A stretch of DNA of 64,000 bases from NCBI GenBank assembly GCA_937958985.1, contig CALGLV010000007.1, positions 1-64,000 on the forward strand. The letters are read 5' to 3'. How positions within the stretch are numbered: the first letter of the stretch is position 1; each line of letters starts with the position of its first letter. This document shows positions 39,830 to 48,449 of this stretch, piece by piece. The translations under genes were made by a program, and so were the position numbers. Source of the DNA: an uncultured Aquimarina sp. (GTDB lineage Bacteria > Bacteroidota > Bacteroidia > Flavobacteriales > Flavobacteriaceae). Below the pieces are notes generated by a model. It saw nothing but the letters and a program-made list of their open reading frames with translations. It was not told where the DNA came from and did not search any database.

Positions 39830-40554
39830 TAAAAAAAATAAGCATACTCTTTTTTATACTTTTTAGTCTACAAACTATATATTCGCAAGGAATATTTACT
39901 AAAGAAAGACTACTAAACAGAGAAAACCACGACAAGAAAAAATACCGTTGGGGATATTATTTAGGATTAAATTCTTTGGACTTCAAAATAGACTATGTTG
40001 AAGAAAATGCTGATTTACCTTTAGAAGATCAGGAAATCATTACCAATAAACAATTGGGCTTTAATGTAGGTTTAATTGGTAATTTACGCATTAACGATTA
40101 CATTGATTTACGAACTGAACCTGGCGTTATTTTTAATACTCGAACATTATTTTTCCCAAATATAGTTTCAACCAGACCTACCGACAATACTCGTGAAATA
40201 CAAACAACAGCTGTTCATATCCCTATATTAATAAAACTTTCGACTAAACGTTTGAATAATTTTAAACCTTTTATTGTTGGTGGGGTCTCTACCTCTATTA
40301 ATTTATCGAGTAATGAAGACAATCCCGATGATAATAGCGTTGGAGAATTTAGAACTAAATCAAACTTACTAAATTATGAAATTGGTTTTGGGATAGATTT
40401 TTTCTTACCTTACTTTAAGTTTACTCCATCTATCCGTGGGGTGTTTTCCACTACAAATGAAGTTGTTCAAGATAACAACTTACCTAGTATTTATACATCT
40501 CCAATAGATAAATTAAGTACTAGAGGTGTTTTTATAAATTTTACTTTTCAATAG
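39826..40554 (+). CDS. porT: PorT/SprT-type outer membrane protein of type IX secretion
   Basis: A 242-residue outer membrane beta-barrel. The signal peptide (about 1-20, with [15 protein letters not shown]) is followed by [19 protein letters not shown], a PorT hallmark, then alternating strand patterns and a C-terminal aromatic-ended strand (GVFINFTFQ). PorT is needed for type IX secretion and for gliding in related species, and in flavobacteria it is typically coupled to ubiE, as here. The 3' end overlaps the convergent histidine kinase gene by 14 bases. Confidence 0.88.
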   Translation: MIKKISILFFILFSLQTIYSQGIFTKERLLNRENHDKKKYRWGYYLGLNSLDFKIDYVEENADLPLEDQEIITNKQLGFNVGLIGNLRINDYIDLRTEPGVIFNTRTLFFPNIVSTRPTDNTREIQTTAVHIPILIKLSTKRLNNFKPFIVGGVSTSINLSSNEDNPDDNSVGEFRTKSNLLNYEIGFGIDFFLPYFKFTPSIRGVFSTTNEVVQDNNLPSIYTSPIDKLSTRGVFINFTFQ

Positions 40555-42028
40555 AAAGCGCATCCATTTTGTATTTTCCCGAAAATGCTTTGTTTACCTT
40601 TTCATAAAACTCTTCTGTTTTGTATGGTTTTGGTATTACATCCGTTATACCATTAACATAAAACTCTTCAATGTGATCATCTAAAGTAACTGCTGTTAGT
40701 GCTATTATTGGTGTTTTTTTATCGAATTCTCTAATGATTTTTGACGCCTCTACACCACTTATTCCAGGCATGTGAATATCCATCAATATTAAATCGTATT
40801 TATTATTTCTTGCCTTTTCAATAGCCATATCTCCATTATCTGCTACATCACAAATAACCTCTTGCTTTTCAATGATCTTCCTGGTAATTAACTGATTAAT
40901 TTTATTGTCTTCAACAATAAGAATTTTTTTGGATTTAAATATTTCAAAATCAATTTCACTGAGTACTTTCTTTTTTTCCGATAAATCGATTTCACTTACC
41001 AATTCAAAGTCTAGATCAAAGAAAAATCGAGAACCTTTACCAACAGTACTTTCCAGTTTAATGTCACTACCTAGTAATACTAATAAATTCTTTACAATAG
41101 ACAAGCCTAAGCCACTACCGCCATAAACTCTATTGACCTGCTGAGATTCTTGACTAAAATTATCAAAAATAATTTCTTGCCTATTTTCCGAAATACCAAG
41201 ACCATCATCCTCTATTTCAAAATTTAAGCGAATCTTGCCTTTTTTCTCAAAATTATCGACTGCTTTTACTCTTATTGTAATTGTACCATCTTTAGTAAAT
41301 TTAATAGCATTTCCTACTAAGTTTATTAAAATTTGAGAAATCTTAAGTGAATCACCTTTAATGCGCTTTGGAATAGTGCTTTCGTAAATTAAATTTACTT
41401 TATTATTTCTATCGTTTGCGGCCTTGTTCAAAGCAATAAGAACATCACTTATCCTTTTCTTCAAGTTAAAGGATGATACTTCAACCTCTACCTTATTAGC
41501 CTCCAATTTATTAAGATCTAATATATTATTTATTAAAGAAAGCAGGTATTCTCCTGAAAAGCGCAATGAATTTAAATGATCTTTTTGATTTGGAGTAGGA
41601 TTTTCTTCCAATAAAAGATGAGTTAAACCCGTAACAGCATACAATGGTGTCCTGAGCTCGTGGGTAATATTTGAAAGAAACTGAGTTTTTATTTTGTTCG
41701 CCTTTTCTGCCTTCTCTTTAGCTAAAATTAATTCTGAATTTTTTTGCTGCAATAAAAAATTACTTTTAGCTCTAATTTTGTTCAACTTTAACAAAGAGAA
41801 AGTTAATACTATTAAAATAGTAATTAATGTTACACTAAAAAGTATAATCAAAGTACTGTAGTGAAACTCCTGAGTAAGTGTATCTAAACTAGCTTCTAAA
41901 TCTGACGAAAAGGTAGTAGCTGCACCATCGACTGTTGGCACACTTAATAAGTTATTTGTTTTTGGTGAAGAGATTAACAATTCACTGAACAAAAAATATA
42001 TTATTAAAAAGGAAGTTACCCTATTCAT
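40541..42028 (-). CDS. Hybrid sensor histidine kinase with receiver domain
   Basis: A 495-residue membrane kinase. The N-terminus has a signal-like hydrophobic stretch (about 5-20) and a membrane helix at about 57-80, leaving only some 35 residues outside, so a large sensor domain is missing. A short coiled coil leads to the HisKA box with H123 (NITHELRTPLY), the ATPase domain with N (about 240), DDGLGIS and GGSGLGLSIV, and a C-terminal receiver domain with D417 (LILMDIHMPG). The output partner is not encoded nearby. Stimulus may come through a partner protein, which is inference. Confidence 0.93.
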   Translation of the reverse strand: MNRVTSFLIIYFLFSELLISSPKTNNLLSVPTVDGAATTFSSDLEASLDTLTQEFHYSTLIILFSVTLITILIVLTFSLLKLNKIRAKSNFLLQQKNSELILAKEKAEKANKIKTQFLSNITHELRTPLYAVTGLTHLLLEENPTPNQKDHLNSLRFSGEYLLSLINNILDLNKLEANKVEVEVSSFNLKKRISDVLIALNKAANDRNNKVNLIYESTIPKRIKGDSLKISQILINLVGNAIKFTKDGTITIRVKAVDNFEKKGKIRLNFEIEDDGLGISENRQEIIFDNFSQESQQVNRVYGGSGLGLSIVKNLLVLLGSDIKLESTVGKGSRFFFDLDFELVSEIDLSEKKKVLSEIDFEIFKSKKILIVEDNKINQLITRKIIEKQEVICDVADNGDMAIEKARNNKYDLILMDIHMPGISGVEASKIIREFDKKTPIIALTAVTLDDHIEEFYVNGITDVIPKPYKTEEFYEKVNKAFSGKYKMDALSIEK

Positions 42029-42199
42029 TTATTTAAGTTAGCAGCCTATTAATTTCAAGTGTAACAAAACTAAACAGTTACATAAAAAAAAAGCAAAAAT
42101 TTTTATTTGAAGATAAGATTTTAAAATTTCATTAACTAATTTACATAAACTTAATAACTGTGTAAAATTATTACTAAAAACAATAACTAAAACATAGGG

Positions 42200-43075
42200 T
42201 TATTTAAGGTGTTTTTGTGCTTTGTAAGATGAACGAACCAGCGCACTGCTTTCAACATGTCTAAAGCCCATTTCCAATCCAATTTTTTCATATTTTTGAA
42301 ATTGCTCTGGTAAGATAAATTCTTTTACAGGAAGGTGTTTTTTACTTGGTTGTAAATACTGCCCTATTGTTAATACATCTAAATTCACTTTCCTAAGTGC
42401 TTCCATTGTTTCCAAAACTTCGTCCTCTCGTTCACCAAGCCCCAACATAATTCCACTTTTGGTTCTGTTAATACCCTCGTCTTTTAAATATCGAAGCACT
42501 TCCAAACTTTGGTCAAATTTTGCTTGAATTCGAACTTCACGTGTTAAACGGCGTACTGTTTCCATATTATGTGAAACTACTTCTGGTGCTTCTTTTATAA
42601 TACGATCTATGTTTTTTTTCTTTCCCATAAAATCCGGGATCAAGGTTTCCAATGTGGTATTCGGATTCATTCTGCGAATTGCTTGAATGGTTTCCGCCCA
42701 AATAATTGAGCCGCCGTCAGCTAAATCATCTCTGTCGACAGACGTAATTACGGCATGCTTAATACTCATTAATTTAATAGAGCGTGATACCTTTTCGGGC
42801 TCCGCCCAATCAACCGTATCTGGTCTTCCTGTTTGAACCCCACAAAAACCACAAGATCGAGTACAAATATTACCTAAAATCATAAAAGTAGCGGTTCCTT
42901 CACTCCAACATTCCCCCATGTTTGGACAACTACCCGAAGTACAAATTGTGTGTAAATCGTATTTATCTACTAAACCGCGAAGCTCTGTATACTTTTTACC
43001 CGTAGGTAATTTTACACGCAGCCATTTAGGCTTTTTCACTCGTTCGGTTGCTGGGGTTAAGGTATCTATACTCAT
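42200..43075 (-). CDS. lipA: Lipoyl synthase
   Basis: A radical-SAM enzyme that inserts two sulfur atoms into protein-bound octanoyl groups. The 291-residue protein has both clusters: the auxiliary one in CTSGSCPNMGEC (C-x4-C-x5-C, about 44-55) and the SAM-binding one in CTRSCGFC (C-x3-C-x2-C, about 71-78). The C-terminal RSSY motif that ligates the auxiliary cluster is present in SALVRSSYKA. It is a single-gene leftward unit. Confidence 0.97.
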   Translation of the reverse strand: MSIDTLTPATERVKKPKWLRVKLPTGKKYTELRGLVDKYDLHTICTSGSCPNMGECWSEGTATFMILGNICTRSCGFCGVQTGRPDTVDWAEPEKVSRSIKLMSIKHAVITSVDRDDLADGGSIIWAETIQAIRRMNPNTTLETLIPDFMGKKKNIDRIIKEAPEVVSHNMETVRRLTREVRIQAKFDQSLEVLRYLKDEGINRTKSGIMLGLGEREDEVLETMEALRKVNLDVLTIGQYLQPSKKHLPVKEFILPEQFQKYEKIGLEMGFRHVESSALVRSSYKAQKHLK

Positions 43076-43178
43076 GTAGCAATATTTTATACAAATTTAA
43101 GCGTTTTAGAGTTAGTAAAGTAATAGTTGCTTTTACTATTGCTTAGATTTAAGAAAAACTTAATTTATTTAAGTTTTG

Positions 43179-43706
43179 TTAATTCAAACTAAATCCAAAA
43201 TTAGCATCGTGGGAATCTGGCTTACTGTCTTCATCGGCATCTAACTTCCTTAATTCTTCAATACCTTTAACAGGAAACCCTTCCTCTAACCAACTGCCTT
43301 TAACAATAGTATCCGATAAAAAAGTGTATGATACTATACCTAATTTGGTAACGTTATCAGCATCTTCATAAGAATAATTAAAAACTAAAATACTAGGAGT
43401 AACTAGCATTCCGTAGGCACTGTGGGTAAATCCTGCGATATTCCACTTCGCTTTCCAGGTGTCGTTTTCAAAGAAAAAATCTACATTACCAATATAGCAA
43501 GACTCAACATCATCTGGGTTTTGACCAATAGCGCGGTAAGTTCCTGTAACTAAATCGGGGGTAATAATTATGGATTTCTCTTCAAATTTAGCTAAGGCTT
43601 CTTTACGTCTTTTTATTTCGTACTCAAATTTGGTTTTAAAACTTTCTCCTGCATGTTTTGCAATTAGCACGGAGTTGTTAAACCATTGTTTTGCTTCTTT
43701 CTTCAA
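43179..43706 (-). CDS. Unknown protein, possibly lipocalin-like
   Basis: A 175-residue protein with no signal peptide. After a basic helical N-terminus (about 1-45) it shows a run of short beta-strand patterns: TGTYRAIGQNPDD, CYIGNVDFFF, WKAKWNIAGF, YGMLVTPSILVFNY, LGIVSYTFLSDTIVKGSW. These recall lipocalin-like or similar beta-barrel domains with a repeated GxY/xW pattern. I cannot assign a family. It starts 7 bp after the stop of the cystathionine beta-synthase-like gene and is very likely its operon partner. Confidence 0.65.
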   Translation of the reverse strand: MKKEAKQWFNNSVLIAKHAGESFKTKFEYEIKRRKEALAKFEEKSIIITPDLVTGTYRAIGQNPDDVESCYIGNVDFFFENDTWKAKWNIAGFTHSAYGMLVTPSILVFNYSYEDADNVTKLGIVSYTFLSDTIVKGSWLEEGFPVKGIEELRKLDADEDSKPDSHDANFGFSLN

Positions 43707-43713
43707 ATTACGC

Positions 43714-45072
43714 TTATTGTAAATGACTAATTACATCTGATTTAGTAATAATTCCGTGTTTCTCATTATCTAAAGCCACTATTACTGCTGTATTTCCATT
43801 TCTAATTAAGCTTGCTATTTCTTCTACAGAAGTGAACGAGTTAACTATAGGAAATGGAGGATTCATAATTTCAGAAATCGGAGTATCGTCTTTACGGTGA
43901 TCATCTAAATAGGCACTAAAAAGCGCCATTTCATCTATCGATCCTACAAAACCATGAGTGTCAATTACAGGAATTTGAGATATTTTATGTTTTCGCATTC
44001 GCGAAACAGCATGTGAAACTAATTCTGATGTTTTCACTGAAATTACATCTGCCGTAGAGTCTTTCACCAAGTCTGAAGCTACAGTAAAAGGCTTATCTAA
44101 AAAACCTCGACTTCGCATCCACTCATCATTATAAACCTTACTTATATATCTATGCCCACTATCCGGAGCTATAACTACTATAGTGTCTTTATCTGAAAAT
44201 TCATCTTTCAATTGAAACAAGGCTCCAATTGCTGCACCACTACTCATTCCTAAAAACAATCCTTCTTTTGATGCTAAAGACAACGTTTGGAGTGCACTTT
44301 CTTTATCGGATACTTTAACGAAACCATCTACATTCGAAAAATCAATAGCATCATTTATAGCTGTTGCTCCTAAACCTTCGATTTCATTTGGGTATACTTC
44401 ATTTGCGTCTAAAATACCTGAATCAAAATATTTTTTGATTACTGATCCATAAGCATCTACTCCCCAAATTTTTACAGATGGATTCTTTTCTTTAATATAT
44501 TTTGCCAAACCACAAATAGTAACTCCTGTATTTACAGGTACTATTAAGTGATTCAATTTCCCTTCTACTTGAGCATACAATTCCTTAGCTAAAGTTTGGT
44601 AATAAGCCTGTATAAATAATAAATTGGAACTTTCATCAATTAACCATGAGTTAGAAGTTCGTTTTTGCAAACGATGCGCTACTGCTTTTTTTGAACGAAC
44701 ATCTGATTCCGATAGTTCATTTGGACAAATAATAACTTCGCTCCCAAGCGCTTTTAATAAACTTACTTTCTCATTACTTTCTTTATCGGTAATTACAGAA
44801 ACAACATCGAAACCTTGCTTAATAGCGATTAAAACAAAAGAAATTGCTGTATTTGCAGAAAGAGAAACGATTAATGTTCCTCCATCTTTCAACAGACTTT
44901 TTTGCTTTAAATTTTCTAAAATATAAGGTGCCGTTCTATCTAAAATCGACCCTGTGGGGTTTGAAGCTTCATTTTTTATAAAAACTTTTGATTTTATTCC
45001 ATTGGTTATATTATTCAACAAAACTAATGGTGTGTTTCCTACTGTATCAAGAATATTATCGACGTATTTCAT
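43714..45072 (-). CDS. Cystathionine beta-synthase-like pseudoenzyme with tandem CBS domains
   Basis: A 452-residue protein with the layout of fold-type II PLP enzymes (about 1-320) plus two CBS domains (about 330-452). Flanking landmarks are conserved: VGNTPLVLLN, NEASNPTGS, EVEGLGAT-like NEIEGLGATAI and the GMSSGAA phosphate loop region. The Schiff-base lysine of the NPxGSxKDR motif is leucine (L44, codon TTA), giving NPTGSILDR. The substrate loop is SLSANTA (70-76) instead of TSGNTG, though N74 is kept, and the glycine loop reads NTGVT. It should not be able to form the internal aldimine. A regulatory or ligand-sensing role through the CBS pair is inference. Confidence 0.9.
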   Translation of the reverse strand: MKYVDNILDTVGNTPLVLLNNITNGIKSKVFIKNEASNPTGSILDRTAPYILENLKQKSLLKDGGTLIVSLSANTAISFVLIAIKQGFDVVSVITDKESNEKVSLLKALGSEVIICPNELSESDVRSKKAVAHRLQKRTSNSWLIDESSNLLFIQAYYQTLAKELYAQVEGKLNHLIVPVNTGVTICGLAKYIKEKNPSVKIWGVDAYGSVIKKYFDSGILDANEVYPNEIEGLGATAINDAIDFSNVDGFVKVSDKESALQTLSLASKEGLFLGMSSGAAIGALFQLKDEFSDKDTIVVIAPDSGHRYISKVYNDEWMRSRGFLDKPFTVASDLVKDSTADVISVKTSELVSHAVSRMRKHKISQIPVIDTHGFVGSIDEMALFSAYLDDHRKDDTPISEIMNPPFPIVNSFTSVEEIASLIRNGNTAVIVALDNEKHGIITKSDVISHLQ

Positions 45073-45141
45073 ATATACAATTACCGTTTGTAGTAAAAAT
45101 ACTATTAATTATAATTTTACACACTGCTTTTAAAAACTAAA

Positions 45142-45174
45142 AAAGCCAGTAAATTTCATAAACTTACTGGCTTT
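45142..45174 (-). terminator. Hairpin terminator after the PAS gene
   Basis: AAAGCCAGTAA and TTACTGGCTTT pair across an 11-base loop, 18 bases beyond the stop of the leftward PAS gene, with A and T runs on both sides. Confidence 0.8.
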
Positions 45175-45191
45175 AATTATGTATACAGTTT

Positions 45192-45704
45192 TTATGCTAC
45201 TTGTTCTACAGCTATATATTTTATCAAATTCTGTTTAGCATCGTAAACGGGGTACCCTTTAATTTGGCATTGATACAACGAACTATCCTTTTTATAATTG
45301 GTGATTACGTATTCAAATTTCTCGCTTTTACTTACCCGATCGCGTATTGATTTAGATACGTTTTGATCCGTTTCTGGACCTTGAAACATTTTTGGAGTAT
45401 TTCCTATTATTTCTCTAGGTTGGTAACCTGTCATTTCTACCATGTTACTCGATACAAATTCAATATTAAAATCTAAATCGGTTATTACAAGTACCGCTTT
45501 GTTTTCAATGTATTCCTTCAATATATCAGATTCTACTTCTACACTGCTATTGAATTTTTTTAAATAGATTAAGTCTTCTTGAAACTTAGTAATATTAGAT
45601 ATATTTTGAAGATGAATATCCCAACTCAAGAGTGGCAAATTCTTAGATTTTAGTGAAGCTGAATATTCAGAAATTTGATTTAAATATACTTCAGGAAAAT
45701 CCAT
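45192..45704 (-). CDS. LOV-like PAS protein without the photoactive cysteine
   Basis: A 170-residue protein: a helical N-terminal part (about 1-60) and one PAS domain (about 62-170) at the C-terminus, with no output domain. The PAS domain is LOV-like. GNTPKMFQGPETD (101-113) aligns with GxNCRFLQGxxTD, with proline 104 at the cysteine position, and NYKKDSSLYQCQIKGYPVYD (136-155) matches the LOV NYRKDG region. Without the cysteine a normal flavin adduct cannot form. It may bind flavin in another redox mode or another ligand. It is leftward and downstream of the iron-uptake-type genes, with a terminator after it. Confidence 0.82.
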   Translation of the reverse strand: MDFPEVYLNQISEYSASLKSKNLPLLSWDIHLQNISNITKFQEDLIYLKKFNSSVEVESDILKEYIENKAVLVITDLDFNIEFVSSNMVEMTGYQPREIIGNTPKMFQGPETDQNVSKSIRDRVSKSEKFEYVITNYKKDSSLYQCQIKGYPVYDAKQNLIKYIAVEQVA

Positions 45705-45776
45705 AACTTATTTTTTTACTAAATTACTTAAGTTTAAAGCTTCTAAATAAGAACAAACGTTAATTTAATTTTATAA

Positions 45777-45902
45777 TTACACCCCGTAATACATCGATAA
45801 ATATTGTTTTGCGTATCTATTTATAAGTTCTTCCATATCTTCTGGAGCCTTAAAATCGTTAAAAGTTAAACCTTGCTTTTTTATAAATTCTTTAAAATCC
45901 AT
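45777..45902 (-). CDS. Putative 41-residue small protein downstream of the TonB receptor
   Basis: A short open frame that starts with MDFKEFIKKQGLTFND and ends with KQYLSMYYGV. It is charged, predicted helical, and has no signal or membrane segment. I do not recognise it. The reasons to list it are a clean ATG, a coherent amphipathic composition and a position 60 bp after the receptor stop and 72 bp before the PAS gene, all leftward, with no terminator or promoter box seen between them. Confidence 0.5.
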   Translation of the reverse strand: MDFKEFIKKQGLTFNDFKAPEDMEELINRYAKQYLSMYYGV

Positions 45903-45962
45903 AGTGCTATTAATTAGTAAATAGTAAAACGACTTAAAGCCTTTTTTATTTTAAAAATACGT

Positions 45963-48449
45963 TTAAAATTTAAATTGTAAAACCGCATAAAAACTCCTGG
46001 GTGCCGAAGGTATAATTCCTGGCCCAGGATATCCTGTAGCTCTGCGTGTAAAATACTCTTTATCTAACAAATTATTTATACCTGTTTCAAGCTTCCATTT
46101 TTTGTAGGTATATTCTGTTGATAAATCAACTACTGAATACGCAGGTATTTCTCCAAAGAACCCCCCTGAAGGTGGAGTAATCGGTCTATTTAAAGCTTCT
46201 GAAAATTGAGTAGACACATAAGTATATTGCAAGCTTGATTTAAAGTTTTTATACCCCAGCTCTAAGCCTGTTTTTAAATTTAATTTTGGTATAAACTCAA
46301 CTTCATTACCTACAATATCATTTCCTTGAAAAGCCTCTTGTGGTAAAAAAGATTCGCTATATTCTGAAGTTGTATAGGCTGTATTCAAAAACTGTTGCCA
46401 ATGAAAATTAGAATTGTTCGGGAAAAACCAATTTGAAAAATTAGCTGTAATTAAAGATTCCACACCAAAAATTTGAGCAGAACCTACATTGGTTCTAAAT
46501 ATAATTTCAGCGTTATTATCTAAACCAAGATTTCTTCCATCTATAGCCCTTGCTTCCCCAATTCTATTGTCGTACAATAACGAATATCCACTAAGGTCGT
46601 ACCTTATAATATCATCTATTTCACCTCTAATACCCACATCAAATGTAAAACCTGTTTCATCGGTTATATTTTCATCTATTAATAAGTTAGGGCTATCAAT
46701 TCTAATTTCATTAAAAGTTACTGACCTGTAGTTTTGAGAAAAATTAGCAAAAGCCTCAAACACTTTAGAGGGCTTGTAAGACACCCCAACTCCTAGTAAT
46801 AAAAAATCACGCTCTCTTACAAAGTCTGTATCATCGGAATCTGACACAACTCTTTCTATACTTGTGGCACTGCTACGATTTTTTTTAATAAAAAAACCTT
46901 CGCTTTCTGTTTTTATATATTCATATCTAAACCCTGGAGTAACTGAAAGTGTATTTGTTAAATTAAAAATATGTTCCCCAAAAAGAGATAAATTAAGATT
47001 TGGGAAATCAAAATCAGATTCAGTTAATTCTGAATTTGGGAATCTTTCATTTTGAAAGCTGAAGTTTCTTTCGGTGCCATTGTCACCTATACCTTGCTGT
47101 GATCTGTTTGCTGATTGGTAGTATTTAGCTCCAAGGAGCAATACTGCATTTTTACCTAGCAAACTGTATCGGGTAAGTACTCGTCCTTCTGCTCCCCAAT
47201 TATTAAATTCATCTACTAATAACTCTCTTTCTATTTCGTTATTATCTTCGGTACTAGCACTTCTCACTCGAAACCCTAGTGCTGTACGAGAAGCATCTAA
47301 AGTAAACACATTTAAACTAGCACGGACTTTTTTAGAAAATTCATGTTCTAATTTTAAATTTAGCAATAACCAATCTACCTGAAAATAATTTCGAGCTCGT
47401 AGACTTACAAATGGGTCTTCGTCAAATTGATTGTCCGACAAACCTCCTGCTTGTTTCGCTAAGTACGTCAAGTACGTGCTTTCTAAAGTAACTTTAGTTT
47501 TAGGGGTAAATTGATACCCTATATTGGAGTAGAAGTTTTGAGAGTCAAAATCTGAATTAGGCCTAAATCCTTTCCCCTCTTTATGCTGAAAATAAGTGTA
47601 GTAACTAAATTTATCGATAGTACCACTTAAACTAGTAAATGAATTAAACAAACCAAAGGAACCTACACCTTGTCGCGTTGTTAATTCCAATTCTTTTTTA
47701 GGGTTTGGTTGTTTTAATTTAAAATTTACTAAGCCTCCAAACTGCGTACCGTATTGTAACGATGCGGCTCCACGCACTACCTGAATTTCCTCCAAAGCCT
47801 CTAATGGTGGTGTATAATAACTTTCAGGGTACCCTAACACATCGGCACTTATATCGTATCCGTTTTGGCGCGTATTAAAATTGGCCGATCTATTAGGGTC
47901 TAACCCGCGACCACCAATATTAAGCTGAAGCCCAGCATCTTCCGTGTCGTAAATATTTAAACCCGCTACTTGTGCAAATGCTTGCCTTGGATTTCCTGAG
48001 GCCTTATTACTTATAAGCTGCTCTACTAAAACTACTTCCGTCTTTTTTCCTGCATATATAGCTGTCCCTTCAACATTTTTTAGTTTTTTGATTCCAAAAA
48101 CTTTTTGCTTTTGCTGACTAATTACAACTTCATTTAATTGTTCTAAAAGTGGTTGTAATTCAACCTTAATAGAATTGGTAGTTATGGGGTTAATAGAAGT
48201 TTCGAAAATTTCGTAACCCAACTCTATAAAAACTATTGTTTGAGACACTCCATCCAATATAATACTGAATTTACCCTTAGCATTTGTATAAGTTGTTTTT
48301 GCGGAAGATTTACTATATACCTCAACACCTGGCAAAGGCTTAGATGTAATTTTATTTACTACCGTACCCGTAAACTGAACTTGCGAAAAAATAGTTTGCG
48401 AAAAAAAAAGCAAACCAATAATAATTTTATAAACCTTTGATTGTTTCAT
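45963..48449 (-). CDS. FecA-like TonB-dependent outer membrane receptor
   Basis: A 22-stranded TonB-dependent receptor of about 828 residues that probably imports an iron complex. It has a signal peptide (MKQSKVYKIIIGLLFFSQTIFSQ, read in parts), a carboxypeptidase-like beta-sandwich (about residues 25-100), the plug domain with RGLDPNRSANFNTRQNGYDI and YYTPPLEALEEIQVVRGAASLQYG read in parts (FecA-type features), and a barrel that ends in FYAVLQFKF. I place the start at 48449 because it yields a canonical signal peptide. An in-frame ATG at 48494 would add 15 polar residues. The start overlaps the HTTM gene by 23 bases. Confidence 0.92.
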   Translation of the reverse strand: MKQSKVYKIIIGLLFFSQTIFSQVQFTGTVVNKITSKPLPGVEVYSKSSAKTTYTNAKGKFSIILDGVSQTIVFIELGYEIFETSINPITTNSIKVELQPLLEQLNEVVISQQKQKVFGIKKLKNVEGTAIYAGKKTEVVLVEQLISNKASGNPRQAFAQVAGLNIYDTEDAGLQLNIGGRGLDPNRSANFNTRQNGYDISADVLGYPESYYTPPLEALEEIQVVRGAASLQYGTQFGGLVNFKLKQPNPKKELELTTRQGVGSFGLFNSFTSLSGTIDKFSYYTYFQHKEGKGFRPNSDFDSQNFYSNIGYQFTPKTKVTLESTYLTYLAKQAGGLSDNQFDEDPFVSLRARNYFQVDWLLLNLKLEHEFSKKVRASLNVFTLDASRTALGFRVRSASTEDNNEIERELLVDEFNNWGAEGRVLTRYSLLGKNAVLLLGAKYYQSANRSQQGIGDNGTERNFSFQNERFPNSELTESDFDFPNLNLSLFGEHIFNLTNTLSVTPGFRYEYIKTESEGFFIKKNRSSATSIERVVSDSDDTDFVRERDFLLLGVGVSYKPSKVFEAFANFSQNYRSVTFNEIRIDSPNLLIDENITDETGFTFDVGIRGEIDDIIRYDLSGYSLLYDNRIGEARAIDGRNLGLDNNAEIIFRTNVGSAQIFGVESLITANFSNWFFPNNSNFHWQQFLNTAYTTSEYSESFLPQEAFQGNDIVGNEVEFIPKLNLKTGLELGYKNFKSSLQYTYVSTQFSEALNRPITPPSGGFFGEIPAYSVVDLSTEYTYKKWKLETGINNLLDKEYFTRRATGYPGPGIIPSAPRSFYAVLQFKF

